A stretch of DNA of 64,000 nt from Rhizophagus irregularis (lineage: Eukaryota > Glomeromycota > Glomeromycetes > Glomerales > Glomeraceae). Position numbers and translations under genes: made by a program. The notes below the pieces were generated by a model. The model made no database searches. It had not been told where the DNA came from and saw only the letters and a list, made by a program, of their open reading frames with translations. Position 1 is the first letter of the stretch. Every line of letters begins with the position of its first letter. The DNA lies in the NCBI RefSeq assembly GCF_026210795.1, contig NC_089452.1:496001-560000 (forward strand). Reading direction: 5' to 3'. Shown here one piece after another: positions 43,113 through 54,139 of this stretch.

Positions 43113-43416
43113 CAATCGAACCGTCAAATTTATTGAGCCTTATTATTTTAATACTGGTAGCCGTGTTTCATATGGAAGGGCAAAGTAGTATATTAAACTA
43201 ACAAGTAATACTTTTATTCTCACCGAAAATATATTAAGCAAATTGAAGCGAAAAGAAATATTGCATTTTAGAGACAAGGTTTCTGCCTTCAATAATAAAA
43301 TCAAAAAAAAATTTGGGGTTTAATTATTATGTCAGAATAGTAGATACTTTTAACATAAAAGATTTATCAAAACAAAGTTGATTTTGGAAAGGAGGATGAT
43401 GAGTGTATTTTGAAGA

Positions 43417-43572
43417 GAAGTAAAAATTTCTCTTGAAGAATATGAATTATTAATTAGACAGAAAAAAGAAAGTAATATTGAATCCCATCAAGATAAAATT
43501 AAAACCTTTGATGAAGCTAAAAGAGATCTTGAAGCCGATTTTCCAGATCTAAAAGATTTAAAAATCCATTAA
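43417..43572 (+). pseudogene. Short coding fragment of unknown gene
   Basis: Reads EVKISLEEYELLIRQKKE, SHQDKIKTFDEAKRDLEA, DFPDLKDLKIH, then stop (43570-43572). It is charged, helical and coding-like, but preceded directly by an in-frame TGA and without a start. Possibly the C-terminus of a lost gene. Confidence 0.45.
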
Positions 43573-43624
43573 AAAAACTTATTAATGTATTGGAGGGTTG
43601 GCGATATTACTTGTGGTTTATAGT

Positions 43625-43697
43625 TCTCTTTTCCCTTTCCCTTTCTCTCTCTCATTCTTCCCTTCCTATCTCCTTCCTTTCCCTTTCCCCTCTCTTG
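43625..43697 (+). repeat. Polypyrimidine (CT-rich) tract
   Basis: About 70 bases consisting almost entirely of C and T (CTTTCCCTTTCTCTCTC type), unlike the surrounding A/T-only simple sequence. Confidence 0.8.
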
Positions 43698-43779
43698 ATC
43701 AGGTGGCAACAAGTTTTTTAAAAAACTTGGCTAAGTTATATTACCGATTTGTTCACTTTATTAAATATATTTATAACTA

Positions 43780-45360
43780 GAAATTAAAAATAAATAATTT
43801 TCGCAAATGTATTAATAACATGGTCCTAAACAATTTTTAAAGTTTCAATAAATAAAAATTTACCGGGAATTAATTGTGATGATATCGATTCTATCTAAAT
43901 AACCAATATATTTTTCTTAATGGAATAATAAATTTCCAGGAAAAGATTCATTAAGAAATGGATATCCGTTCCATTACTAGTAAATCCGAATCCAAATCAC
44001 AAATCATCATTGCATTTTGCATTTTCAATGTTTAAGATCGGCCGACACTTGATTAATGCATGATCAAAAAACGTCAAAACAATAAACAATGTGGGGCAAT
44101 AAGGGTTTTGTTTTTTATCGCACCCGCGAAATTTCGCATCCCCATATAAAAGTCAAACCCAGTATTCTAAACCCTTTTTGATATACTAAATAAAATTGGA
44201 AAGCAGGCAAATGCGCATACTATATGGTTTTAAAAGTGTACATAAGGTTTGCTGGTAAAAATTGCCAAAAATGGAGGGAGCGATATATCGTATATGCAAA
44301 AAAATATTAAATCCAAAGATGTTCCTTTTTCGTTCCTTTTTTAAAAAAAGGAAAGAATAAAAGAAAATTGCTATATAAATAAAGAAAAGTGTGATTTTTT
44401 GAGAGATTATGCACATAAATATTTTATTTCATTATAAAAAACTGCGAAATGTTCTTTAAGAAAAAAGGATTCTTTGAAAAACAATAAATAAATAATAATA
44501 ATAATAAATTTTTACAAATTTTTATATTACAATCTTAACAGGAATTTTTTTGACTTTGTTCTTAAATAAGTTTTTTTTTGATTTAAATTCTTAATGTATG
44601 GAATCCAGAATATTTTTTATTTATTTTTTATGTAATCTATTTGTTTACAGAATTTACAAACGTACAGTTGAATTTTATTACTAAATAGGGATTGTTAGGC
44701 CACACAAATTCAATTTTTCGGTTCACGTAACAATCAGTATGTATATTACCTTATTTGTATCCGGGATTGATGGATAAAACAGGAAAAATAAAATATATGG
44801 ATTTTAATTATACTCTTCCTGCAGAATGTATTATAAATCTAATGTTTACTAGTACAAAAGATTTTAAATTTATATTATATCATAATCGGATTTATATATT
44901 TTTCTCAATTATTCTCATTACATGTTTCGCTTTCTATAGAGAAATTTTCCTATATTTCGGACATCAGGAGTTAAAACAAGGCGTGGATCTGCAAAATTTT
45001 ACGTCTTTAAAAAATTACGCAAATTCACACCACCTACGGGGGTATACGGGTGTACAAAAATAGTGAATAACCTTAATAATAAGAATTTTCGCATTTTTTT
45101 TAAAATAAAATTTTACGTATCTTTTTATCAATGAGAATTTATATATGTTTTCAATAATAAAGATTCACGTATTTTTTCAATAATAAAAATTTTCGCGCTT
45201 CTTTTAAAATAAAAATTTTCATATTTTTTCAATAATAAAAACTTTCGCATTTTTTAATAATGAAATTTTTTACATTTATTTAATAATAAAATTTTACATC
45301 TTTTCGTTGCATTTCTTTACTAATAAAATTTATATTCTATTACAAACAATTATGAATTGA
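43780..45360. other. AT-rich intergenic region
   Basis: A 102-codon frame at 44755-45063 begins at TTG rather than ATG and is Phe/Ile/Lys/Tyr-rich; it has no recognised domain and is not called. 45065-45300 repeats TTTCGCATTTTTTTAAAATAA-like words (imperfect tandem, about 35-45 bp). Confidence 0.45.
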
Positions 45361-45372
45361 ACAGTAAAATAA

Positions 45373-47036
45373 CTACTCAAATAATCTCGCGTCATCATCA
45401 TCTTCAGAAATTTCTTCAACATTATCATTATAATTAGTCATTTCTCTTGATCCTTCCTGAATTTCCGAAATATCACTTTCTTTTGGAAATGTATTTTCAT
45501 TTAATAATACCTACCAAAGTAACAAATTAATGATAATTCCGATCATCATTTCTATAGATTTAAATTATAAACATACCAAGAAAATAGATGATCGTTGCTT
45601 AATGGCGTCTTCTGTGCATCTTATTTCGTCACTATGTGGATTTAAAACAATACAACAGACGGCAAGAGCAAATGAAATTATTGAAGGTGTTAAACAATTT
45701 TCCTTGGATTCTTTTGGCATTGCCTTCATAATAATTCCATTAATTACGAAAAGTCCAGTATTGTCTACTTTCCACAAATTCGCGTATGCTTCTGTAACAC
45801 AAGGACTTTTTTTCCAATCAGTAATTTTTGCACCCGAATTTGTTTTAATTTCCGGAATATTGCATGTTTTAAAAAGTGTAGCTCTTATTTCTTTTGCGAG
45901 TATACCTCGACGATTTTTCATCTTGTCGAGACACTAGTATATTATCAAATAAATAACAAGATTAATATTCATAAAAATTATTATATTAAAGACTTTAAAA
46001 ATAACACTTACGATAGGCATAAATTCAGAGTAAAATCGAGAATCCCAACGATGTCTCCCAATATCATTAATATATCCCTTAGACCCTTTTTCAATATATA
46101 CCTCAAGATATTCCTTGAATAATTCTGGAGTGGGGTATAAGGATTTCTTTTGTATTTCTTTAGTAATCGTTACAATACCTTTCTGTTAAAAAAAGTTCAA
46201 ATGTTGTCAAAAATATTTACAAATCTAGGATCAAAAACAACATTTACTTTAAAAAAAGCGGGTGATAAAGATTCTTCACGATGTATTTTTAAAAGTATTT
46301 GTTTTATATCCTCAAGTCTCTTTTCTTGTTTCAATTGGTTTTTCCATAAAACTTTATTTTGATTGTTTAATTTTTCAAGAAACTTTATGGGAATTATATA
46401 GTATTCTTCCTTTTCACTTTCTATTTAAGTGGAAAATGTAAATCTTAAAAATATACATTCAAATTTTGGAAGTACGCACCAGTAGTTTTTTTAGCTTTTG
46501 GCATTAAATTATCAGTATCATTTTTTCTATATTTTCTTGGAGTTTCTGATTCATTCTCCTCGGATACATCACTACTATCTTCTTCCTCCTCATTGGTAAC
46601 CTTTTCTTTATCAGGAACTTCATTAAGGGGTTGTTAAAGAAATGAAATTAATATGCAAAAATAATTAGCATTTTATAGTACACAAATTAATTATATATCT
46701 ACATATATAAAATTGATTTTACCATGAATTTGTTGATCGTGAATTTCATTTTTGAAGACTTTCTTGATGATCATCTTGACTATTTCTTTCAGGATTATCC
46801 TGACGAACTTTTCAATAATTGTGAGAAAGTTTATTACTTAGTTCCACTAGCCACAGTTTAATAATTCTTTGTTTATTTTGCAGTAAAGAAATTATCATTA
46901 ATAAAAAATTTTAAATACCATCATTAAATTGCCTTTGACTTCTAAGACTTCTAAGAGGTACACGAGTAGTTTGAGTTATTGAATTGGTTTTTCTTCCCTT
47001 TCCTCTTTTTTTACTAGATCTTTCCATATCTGCCAT
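45373..47036 (-). CDS. Multi-exon gene of unknown function (5' part apparently damaged)
   Basis: Reconstructed on the minus strand. Exons: 46919-47036 (MADMERSSKKRGKGRKT...), 46723-46807, about 46480-46633, 46248-46420, 46012-46182, 45577-45933 and 45373-45510 (stop at 45373-45375). The four 3' introns (59, 65, 78 and 66 bp) have GT..AG ends and join with perfect phase: PKAKKTTE|SEKEEYYIIP, LSPAFFK|KGIVTITKE, SEFMPI|CLDKMKNRRG and SSIFL|VLLNENTF. The protein is basic at the N-terminus, acidic/disordered next (NEEEEDSSDVSEENESE), then has a globular core (YLEVYIEKGSKGY, DIGRHRWDSRFYSEFMP, VTEAYANLWKVDNTGLFV, SFALAVCCIVLNPHSDE) and an acidic tail (SEDDDDARLFE). Exon 2 ends its best frame in TGA, and the third exon lacks an AG acceptor (TTTAACAA). 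The gene is therefore either a recent pseudogene or starts downstream (MPKAKKTTE). Family unknown. Confidence 0.6.
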
Positions 47037-47292
47037 GATTATTTTTAATAGTTGTATTGTAAAAAAAGGTTATTAAATGAAAAAGAGAGAATTAAATAGG
47101 GATGGAAAGAAGATTTAAAATAACTTTACTGTATTTATATGATCATGAGTTTATTAATAGCTTACTAATAAGTTTAATTGAAGTACTAATAAGTTTAATT
47201 GAAGCATATTTATACGTCATTTTGACCTCATTTTGCATCTCTGTGTAACCCTTATTTTAATTTGTATACTGTATAATAATTTTATGAATATG

Positions 47293-47430
47293 ATTGCTAA
47301 AGTTCACCGGTAGTGATAGTTACCGTACCAGCATTATAATGTACTTTCAACCAGAATTAAAAAATCTAATAAAATACTGGCCAGTATTACATCATATTGA
47401 TGACCAACACCACTGGTGATGTTTAGCAAT
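47293..47430. mobile_element. 138-bp MITE
   Basis: ATTGCTAAAGTTCACCGGTA at the left is matched by the reverse complement of the right end (ATTGCTAAACATCACCAGTG), giving imperfect TIRs of about 24 bp. The interior has CTGGCCAGTATTAC. The TIR core (TCACCRGT) is like that of the element at 54023-54139. Confidence 0.7.
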
Positions 47431-47869
47431 ATCCTAATTTTATTATGATACAAATTAATATATATGAATTTCAGTTTAATATTTAATCTATGTACTATTA
47501 TTAAATGACTGTACTGTATTAAATAATTATGATATCATTACTGACAATTATATCATTTATATTATATAATTGCACTATATAGTTATTTCTTCCAGTTATT
47601 ATTAAATATTTATGTAACATTGTTTCTCTTTAGGTCCAATCCTGCTTTGATTTTATGGATGTTCTCGGCTATTAATGTTAAAAAGTTATGATGTAGTACC
47701 ATTAGATTCTATAATACACAGTGTTCATATTATACCAAGATTTCATAAAGAAAATGAATTTTTGATGAATAGAAATATTTTCTAAATTGTATATATGTTA
47801 TCATTTCTTGGTTCAAATATTTAGTATTATATATTGTACTAATAAAGTTTTAAAATGATAATTATATTA

Positions 47870-48390
47870 AGCGTAAGTTATACAAAATAGTATATTTACG
47901 AATATTTTTAGTAAAGTGAGTTATCAAAACTACCCATTTAAGTAAAATTTATGCGAATTTTTAAAATAAAAATTATCGAGACTATATATTTAAGTGTAAG
48001 TTATACAAAATAGTATATTTACGAATATTTTTAGTAAAGTGAGTTATCAAAATTACCCATTTAAGTAAAATTTGTGCGAATTTTTAAAATAAAAATTATC
48101 GAGACTATATATTTAAGTGTAAGTTATACAAAATAGTATATTTACGAATATTTTTAGTAAAGTGAGTTATCAAAACTACCCATTTAAGTAAAATTTATAC
48201 AAAATTTCTAATATAAGAATTATCGAGACTATATATTTAAGTGTAAGTTATACAAAATAGTATATTTACAAATATTTTTAGTAAAGTGAGTTATCAAAAC
48301 TACCCATTTAAGTAAAATTTATGCGAATTTTTAAAATAATAATTATCGAGACTATATTTTTAAGTGTACATTACACAAATCCGTAAATCT
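47870..48390 (+). repeat. Tandem array, 123-bp unit, four copies plus a partial one
   Basis: The GTAAGTTATACAAAATAG start recurs at 47873, 47996, 48119 and 48243, with a degenerate fifth at about 48366. Periods are 123, 123, 124 and 123 bp. Copies are nearly identical (a handful of substitutions), so amplification is recent. No ORF. Confidence 0.9.
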
Positions 48391-48689
48391 ACAGATTTTT
48401 TCAAGATGTAAATTTTCGAGTATATACATATTTGATGATTCTACACTATTACTCGCATGATTTAACCTCCTGATGCGGAAAAAGAAAGATAAAGGCGCGA
48501 TTTATTTCGTACAATATAACAAAATCATGGTATTGGTAAATCTTGCATAAATTTGTGTAATTGTAACCAAGTGTTACTTTCATGAAAGATGCCAACAAGA
48601 TTATTTCCTTTACAAAAATTTTAATAATCTTTGACACTCGCACGCTATTATACAATATTTGTTACAATTTAATACAAGACGCGGAGATT

Positions 48690-50150
48690 GAGAATTTTTA
48701 ATATCATTAAAAAACCGAACAGTGTTTGGACAATATTTTTTATTGGGAATTATTATAGACGCAAAATCAATTAAACAATGCCCCGATCTTATCGCGTCCA
48801 TTCATGTCTCTTCCGTTTTAAAATACTAAAACGCCAACAGAGTTATATTATTTCTTTTACAAAAATTTTAATAATTGTTCATGTAATAATAAATTATTAT
48901 GGACACAAAATCAATTAAGCAATGCCCCGATCTTAACTTGTCCATTCACGTCTCTTCTGTTTTAAAATACTAAAACGCCAACAGAATTAAATTAAATTAT
49001 AGGCACAAAAATTAAACAATGCCCCGACTCTAACGCCATTCACGCTATCAGAATCAAACAGATTATTTTCTTTTACAAAAAATTTTAATAATCACTAATA
49101 ATAAAATCATAAACGCAAAACAATTAAGCAATGCCCCGATCTTAACGTGTCCATTTACGTCTCTTCCGTTTTAAAATACTAAAACGCCAACAGAGTTATA
49201 TTATTTCCTTTTACAAAAATTTTAATAATCGTTTATGTAATAATAAGTTATTATAGACACAAAAACAATTTAGAAATGCCCCGATCTTAACGTCCATTCA
49301 CGTCTCTTCCGTTTTAAAATACTAAAACGCCAACAGAGTTAGACTATTTCCTTTACAAAAATTTTAATAATCGTTTATATAATAATAAATTATTATAGAC
49401 ACAAAAATAATTAAGCAATGCCCCGATCTTAACGTGTCCATTCACGTCTCTTCTGTTTTAAAATACTAAAACGCTGAAAAAGTTAGATTATTTCTTTTAC
49501 AAAAATTTTATAATCGTTTATGTAATGATAAATTATTATGGACACAAAATCAATTAAGCAATGCCCCGATCTTAACGTGTCCATTCACGACTCTTCTGTT
49601 TTAAAATACTTAAAACGCCAACAGAATTAGATTATTTCTTTTACAAAAATTTTAATAATCGTTTATGTAATAATAAATTATTATAGACACAAAAACAATT
49701 AAGCAAGACCCCGATCTTAACGTGTCCATTCACGTCTCTTCCGTTTTAAAATACTAAAACGCCAACAGAGTTATATTATTTCTTTTACAAAAATTTTAAT
49801 AATCGTTCATGTAATAATAAATTATTATGGACATAAAATCAATTAAGCAATGCCCCGATCTTAACGTGTCCATTCACGACTCTTCTGTTTTAAAATACTT
49901 AAAACGCCAACAGAATTAGATTATTTCTTTTATATAGGCACAAAAATTAAACAATGCCCCTGACTCTAACGCCATTCATGTTTTTTTCAAATACTAAAAC
50001 GCCAACAGAATTAAACAGATTATTTCTTTTTTTACAAAAAATTTTAATGATCATTTTTGTACTAATAATAAATCATGGGCGCAAAACCAATTAAGCATAT
50101 GCCCCCAATTTTAACGCGTCCAAGCATTCACGTTTCTTCTGTTTTAAAAA
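48690..50150 (+). repeat. Tandem array, unit of about 143 bp, eleven copies
   Basis: The core GCCCCGATCTTAACGTGTCC recurs at about 48781, 48924, 49022, 49134, 49279, 49421, 49564, 49709, 49853, 49957 and 50102. Most spacings are 142-145 bp; three are short (98, 112, 104) through internal deletions. Each unit contains GTTTTAAAATACTAAAACGC, a self-complementary stretch able to form a hairpin, and TTTACAAAAATTTTAATAAT. No ORF crosses units. Confidence 0.9.
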
Positions 50151-50352
50151 ATATGTGAACAGATACACTATAAGTAATATATAAAAATAACTTTATATAC
50201 ACTAATATCTGTCATTATCTATACATAGTTTTGTGCAATGTCAAATATTTAAATGTTATAAATACGTCCTTTTTTTTGTATATTTTTTTTTATCTCTTTA
50301 AATATACGCATATTATTTTATCTCCTCTTTAATATACGTTATACAAACGAAA

Positions 50353-50526
50353 ATGCATTCTCAAAAAAGACAGAAACAACTAAGAAGACAAAGAATTATA
50401 AGAAGACATTTTCGACCTAACATACTTATTAATAATGGTAACACATTGAGGCTTATCGCGAACCTTCCGCAGCAAAGTACAAGTGTTTTATTAATTACTC
50501 AATTTTTCAACGGATTTCCTTTTTAA
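50353..50526 (+). CDS. Small basic ORF (57 residues), hypothetical
   Basis: Begins [18 protein letters not shown], a strongly basic, Arg/Gln-rich segment that could be a nucleic-acid-binding or nuclear-targeting helix. It continues [18 protein letters not shown] and ends [12 protein letters not shown]. It lies about 200 bp after the 143-bp array, has better codon balance than the flanks, and is preceded by AT-rich leader with TATA-like AAATATACGCATATT. It could also be the first exon of a longer gene or a chance frame. No homologue known to me. Confidence 0.4.
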   Translation: MHSQKRQKQLRRQRIIRRHFRPNILINNGNTLRLIANLPQQSTSVLLITQFFNGFPF

Positions 50527-50789
50527 TCAGAGATTTTTTTTTATTAATAATAAATAAATGGTATTCGTTTCCTTTTTCAAAAATCTTGTATTATGTATTT
50601 GTATGTATCTAAAATCTTGTTTATGTATTGTATGTATCTTCTCCTGATTTTCTATTATGATCCACTATAAGATATTACCAATTTTTTTTTTACCTATGAT
50701 ATAGTTGTTCTTATATAGTTATGTTTAATGATTATTAATTTTTGATTTTTTTTTAATAAAAAAAATGATCTGATAAATTAAAGTGATGA

Positions 50790-50905
50790 TCATCGAGTTT
50801 GTCCATGTTTGGGATTATGACAGCCCAAACCAGTTTTTCCATCATGGGGCTGGACAAATCCCAAAAGTTTGGGTTTGGGCGTCGAGCATAGCGGGCTTTC
50901 TTATT
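50790..50905. repeat. GC-richer repeat-like island
   Basis: GTTTGGGATTATGACAGCCC, CATGGGGCTGGACAAATCC and AAAAGTTTGGGTTTGGGCG form a compact G/C-rich block with internal inverted pairs (CCCAAAC / GTTTGGG). Both strands have 70-80 codon frames across it; neither is convincing. Likely a fragment of a repeated element. Confidence 0.4.
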
Positions 50906-51061
50906 TATCACATTAATTTGCCGATCATTTTCCGATTTTATCACATGATTTACAAGACATTCTATGTACATATTAATATGACCTCAAATACTATTGCAAA
51001 TAAATTTATTGTACTTTAAATTTTATCATACAAATTTTTATTCAAATTGAGTTATTATTTA

Positions 51062-51217
51062 GCTGATACCACTACATTCGCTACTCTAATTTCGTTTGCA
51101 ATTAAAGTTCAACCTCCGACTGGAAAACAATTTGTAATTAGAGCTGCGGATGGGGCGTTAGAATATATGCCAGATGACTTAGTTCGAGAAGTCATTACTG
51201 GCGTTGAACATACATAA
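51062..51217 (+). pseudogene. Q-family exon, best-preserved copy
   Basis: Open for 51 codons after an AG acceptor-like TTATTTAG: ADTTTFATLISFAIKVQ, PPTGKQFVIRAADGALEY, MPDDLVREVITGVEHT, then stop. It is probably the last exon of an ancestral gene. Other copies are at 7600-7722, 8214-8411, 38880-39115 and 56822-57010. Here no upstream exon is found and the 3' flank is split by the element at 51246-52024, so the copy is probably non-functional. Fold: likely beta strands (FAIKV, QFVIRA) and a helix; family unknown. Confidence 0.6.
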
Positions 51218-51245
51218 ATTATTGTTTGCATAGAAGATGTAGGGA

Positions 51246-52024
51246 TTGGAATCGATTTTACAATAATCGAATTTATCGAAAATCGATAAGAATAAAATCG
51301 AATTTACTTATTGTGGCGCAGTAGCGTTAATAAGATTTCCCCTGCGTACCCTACAAGTATTGGCCTATTTGTCACACATTATTTGTCACATAGTTAATTT
51401 CTTAATTTCTTAATGCCGGCCGTTTCGTGACATTTTGGGGTAGTCCGTCAGAGACCCGAATTTATTCCGATATTAAATCGCAAATTTTTATCACGATAAC
51501 GAAAAAAATTCCGATTTTATTCCGATAAAAAATTACCAATTATAGTAAGAAACATTTGATAATTCTAGCCGGCCTACATCTTAATGCAGGCCAACTTAGG
51601 TTACGCTAGTGACAATCACATTTTTTAGTTAGACTTCTATCACGATATAGTCAATAAAATATGCAATAATGATTGGCTAGTTGTCACGTGCCGGAATAAA
51701 ATTGTTAAAAATCATAAAAATTCCGTTTTATTCCATAATACAGCAAAAATTCTGATTTATTCATTTATTATAAAAATGGAATTTTCCCGGGTCTCTGTAG
51801 TCCGTTAATAAGAAGTTAGGTCGATGTCACGTGACATTAACAAAAATCCAAAAAAGGAAATTTTGTTGTCCAATGAAATTCAAGTTATGTTGTACAAAAT
51901 TCCATAAAAGGAAATTTTTTATGTCGATCTTAATAATTTTGATAGTCACGTGACCGACAGTAGTATAATTATTTACCCCCTAATCGATTCTAAAATCGAT
52001 TCTAATAATGATAATCGATTCCAA
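51246..52024. mobile_element. TIR element interrupting a Q-family 3' flank
   Basis: Perfect 12-bp TIRs (TTGGAATCGATT at 51246-51257, AATCGATTCCAA at 52013-52024), with further ATCGATT words inside each end. The empty site, seen at 39300-39330 (GCATAGAAGACGTTGG), is split here into GCATAGAAGATGTAGGG on the left and AGACGTTAGGCC on the right, implying an imperfect 9-10 bp target duplication, as for Mutator-like elements. The element is 779 bp, of which 349 bp plus one target duplication is a nested hAT insertion. No ORF. Confidence 0.75.
51449..51797. mobile_element. hAT-type non-autonomous element (349 bp) with perfect 8-bp target duplication
   Basis: The termini CAGAGACCCG and CGGGTCTCTG are exact inverse complements and fit the CAG(A/G)G consensus of hAT elements. 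TAGTCCGT occurs immediately before (51441-51448) and after (51798-51805): a perfect 8-bp target duplication, diagnostic for hAT. No transposase is encoded. The element is nested in another TIR element and is therefore the youngest of the three layers. Confidence 0.92.
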
Positions 52025-52230
52025 AGACGTTAGGCCTCCCGTAAATTTCGATTATTTTTGATATTCCCTTTTAAAAAAAAAATACTTCAATATTAACTTT
52101 AATATAATTTCTATAAGCCAAACACTCAATTACTATTAAATTTTTGTATAATAGCTTTTTTTATTACATAATTATAGACAATATCATTGACGATTAGTCT
52201 CTCTTTAAATACCCATCCCAAATACACAAT
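52025..52230. repeat. Q-family 3' flank (continuation after the insertion)
   Basis: Continues from AGACGTTAGGCCTCCCGTAA to GACAATATCATTGACGATTAG, matching 39319-39500. It is separated from its exon at 51062 by the nested insertion. Confidence 0.75.
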
Positions 52231-52308
52231 ACCAAATTTGTATGTACATAATATATAAACCTTTACACCAAAAATTCCCTTCTTTGTACTATTTTTTTTT
52301 CAAATCAA

Positions 52309-52376
52309 TACCCAATAAATACCCAATAAACCCAATAAACCCAATAAACCCAATAAACCCAATAAACCCAATAAAT
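52309..52376 (+). repeat. Microsatellite-like (ACCCAATAA)n
   Basis: About seven tandem copies of the 9-mer CCCAATAAA/AACCCAATA. ATACCCAATAAA is also a landmark word in the R2 repeat. Confidence 0.9.
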
Positions 52377-52854
52377 CTATTTTTTCATTCTTTATGATAC
52401 ATTTTTCTATCTTTTTTTTTTCACAACAAAAAAAAAGAAAAAAAAAAATTTTACAATTTCATTCTTTTCTAATTGTTGTTATTACTTGTCCCGTTTTTTT
52501 TAATTAAAACGCAAAAACTTTTACATTCCTTTTTTTTTTAATATAGTGAATGAAAATTGTGTATCAAAACTCTTTTTTTTGTAATATAATTATAATTACA
52601 CTCATTCAATCGTAGGGTTCAATTCCTTTTTTTAATTATATTATATTCTTTTTTGTTTTAATTTACAGAGGATTACTTTTTACTATATACATATATAATT
52701 AAGGAAATATATTTTCGGATTTTTTTAAACTAGAAAATCCTTATGAGCTTACTTTTTATTTTCTCATTATGCAATTGATTAAAATATTTGTTTATTTACT
52801 TATTTTATTTATTTTTTTTAATAAAAATAAAAAAAACTTTAAAATATAATTTTT

Positions 52855-53470
52855 ATTTGAAATATGTATTTGGTCAGTGAAAGAGATTTTCAGTTTTTTA
52901 TTGGTTAAAAAAAAAATTTAAGATCCGGCTTTTCCGAAATTATAAAACAAGTGTACATAAGTACATAAGTGACGTAAGGGCAGTTAATATACTAACAAGA
53001 AGTCAAAAGTCTCTAAAGTAATGGAGAGATTTTTCGATCGGAATTTTAATTTCGGAAATATCCGCTGTAGAAATCTCAATTAATATTTTATTTTGAAATA
53101 TAAAATAATTTTTAAATAATAAAATAGATTACAAGGTAGGAATGTTCTTAAAAAGTAAAGAAATATAGAAAAAAAAAGGACAAGAATAATATTTAAAGAG
53201 GCAAGATCTATTTGTAAGAGGGAATAAAGATATCGGAGATATCCGTTAATAACTTTTGTTGGGTTATACACAATTAATGAGAAGCAAATTCTTCTTTCAA
53301 GGATATTCTGGTAATCAAGATCAATTTTTAATGTTGATCTTAATTTTCTATAATATGAATAACATGAGCTTTCACTATTACTAAAATAGTATTTTTTTTC
53401 TTTTTTTCCCGTTCTTTAGATACTTTTTGACAAAGAATTAAAGAATTTTAAATTAGAACTTTTGTTCCGA
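52855..53470 (-). repeat. Dispersed repeat, inverted partner of 6585-7075
   Basis: The reverse complement aligns with 6585-7075; this copy carries extra homopolymer and small insertions. No conserved ORF; the 63-codon minus-strand frame at 53080 is not kept in the partner. Confidence 0.75.
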
Positions 53471-54022
53471 TTTTCTTTATTTGTGTTTCAAAAGAATTTT
53501 TTTTTTTATGAATGAATAAAAAATTGGATTTATTTTGATAAACTTGAAATGTTTCATGATTTTTCAAAAAAAAAAATTGTAAAGGCGTTGTTTTAAACTG
53601 TTTGGGGATATTTATTGAAACTAATTAATAAAATACCCCGACACCCTTTCTTGAAAATCATTTTTAAATTTTTTTTAATTGGTTGGTTTTTTTATTTATT
53701 TTCATACTAAATATTGATTAATAATAAGAAACGTAAAAAAGAAAAAAAAAAACATTTCAGATTTGTTTATTTATATTTTTTAAATTATTTAATATTGATT
53801 AATAATAATTATAATATAACATCGGAACATTGCGATACTGTATTTTATTATTTTTCTTTTTTTTAAAAAAAATGATTAACGTAAATATTCTTTATTTCTT
53901 AATTTCTTTATTTTTTTTTTATGTATATAGTGTTTATTTATTTCTTTGTTTCTTTACGTATATAATGTATTTTTAAATATAAATATTACATATATATAAT
54001 ATTTTATAGGTTTTTACTTAAA
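53471..54022. other. AT-rich intergenic sequence
   Basis: Homopolymer runs of A and T; no gene or repeat recognised. Confidence 0.5.
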
Positions 54023-54139
54023 ATCACCGGGGTGATCATCACCGTTGGCCAGAATTATCAATTTTTACCGACACTATATTTTTTTAATGCTAGTCGATTG
54101 TCATAATTTTAGTCACCAGTGATCATCACCCCCGGTGAT
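54023..54139. mobile_element. 117-bp MITE with ATCACCGG termini
   Basis: The left end ATCACCGGGGTGATCATCAC pairs with the right end GTGATCATCACCCCCGGTGAT, imperfect TIRs of about 22 bp that are themselves partly palindromic. The interior has GGCCAGAATTATCA. Related termini occur at 47293-47430. Confidence 0.75.

Noticed and set aside
44755-45063. 102-codon plus-strand ORF
   Set aside because: Starts at TTG, AT-driven composition, no homologue; not called as a gene.
48690-50150. CRISPR-like array
   Set aside because: Units are contiguous near-identical copies of about 143 bp without distinct spacers, in a eukaryotic context; an ordinary tandem repeat.
50753-51019. 72-78 codon frames on both strands over the GC-rich block
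   Set aside because: Frames on opposite strands overlap and neither has recognisable features; more likely a repeat fragment.
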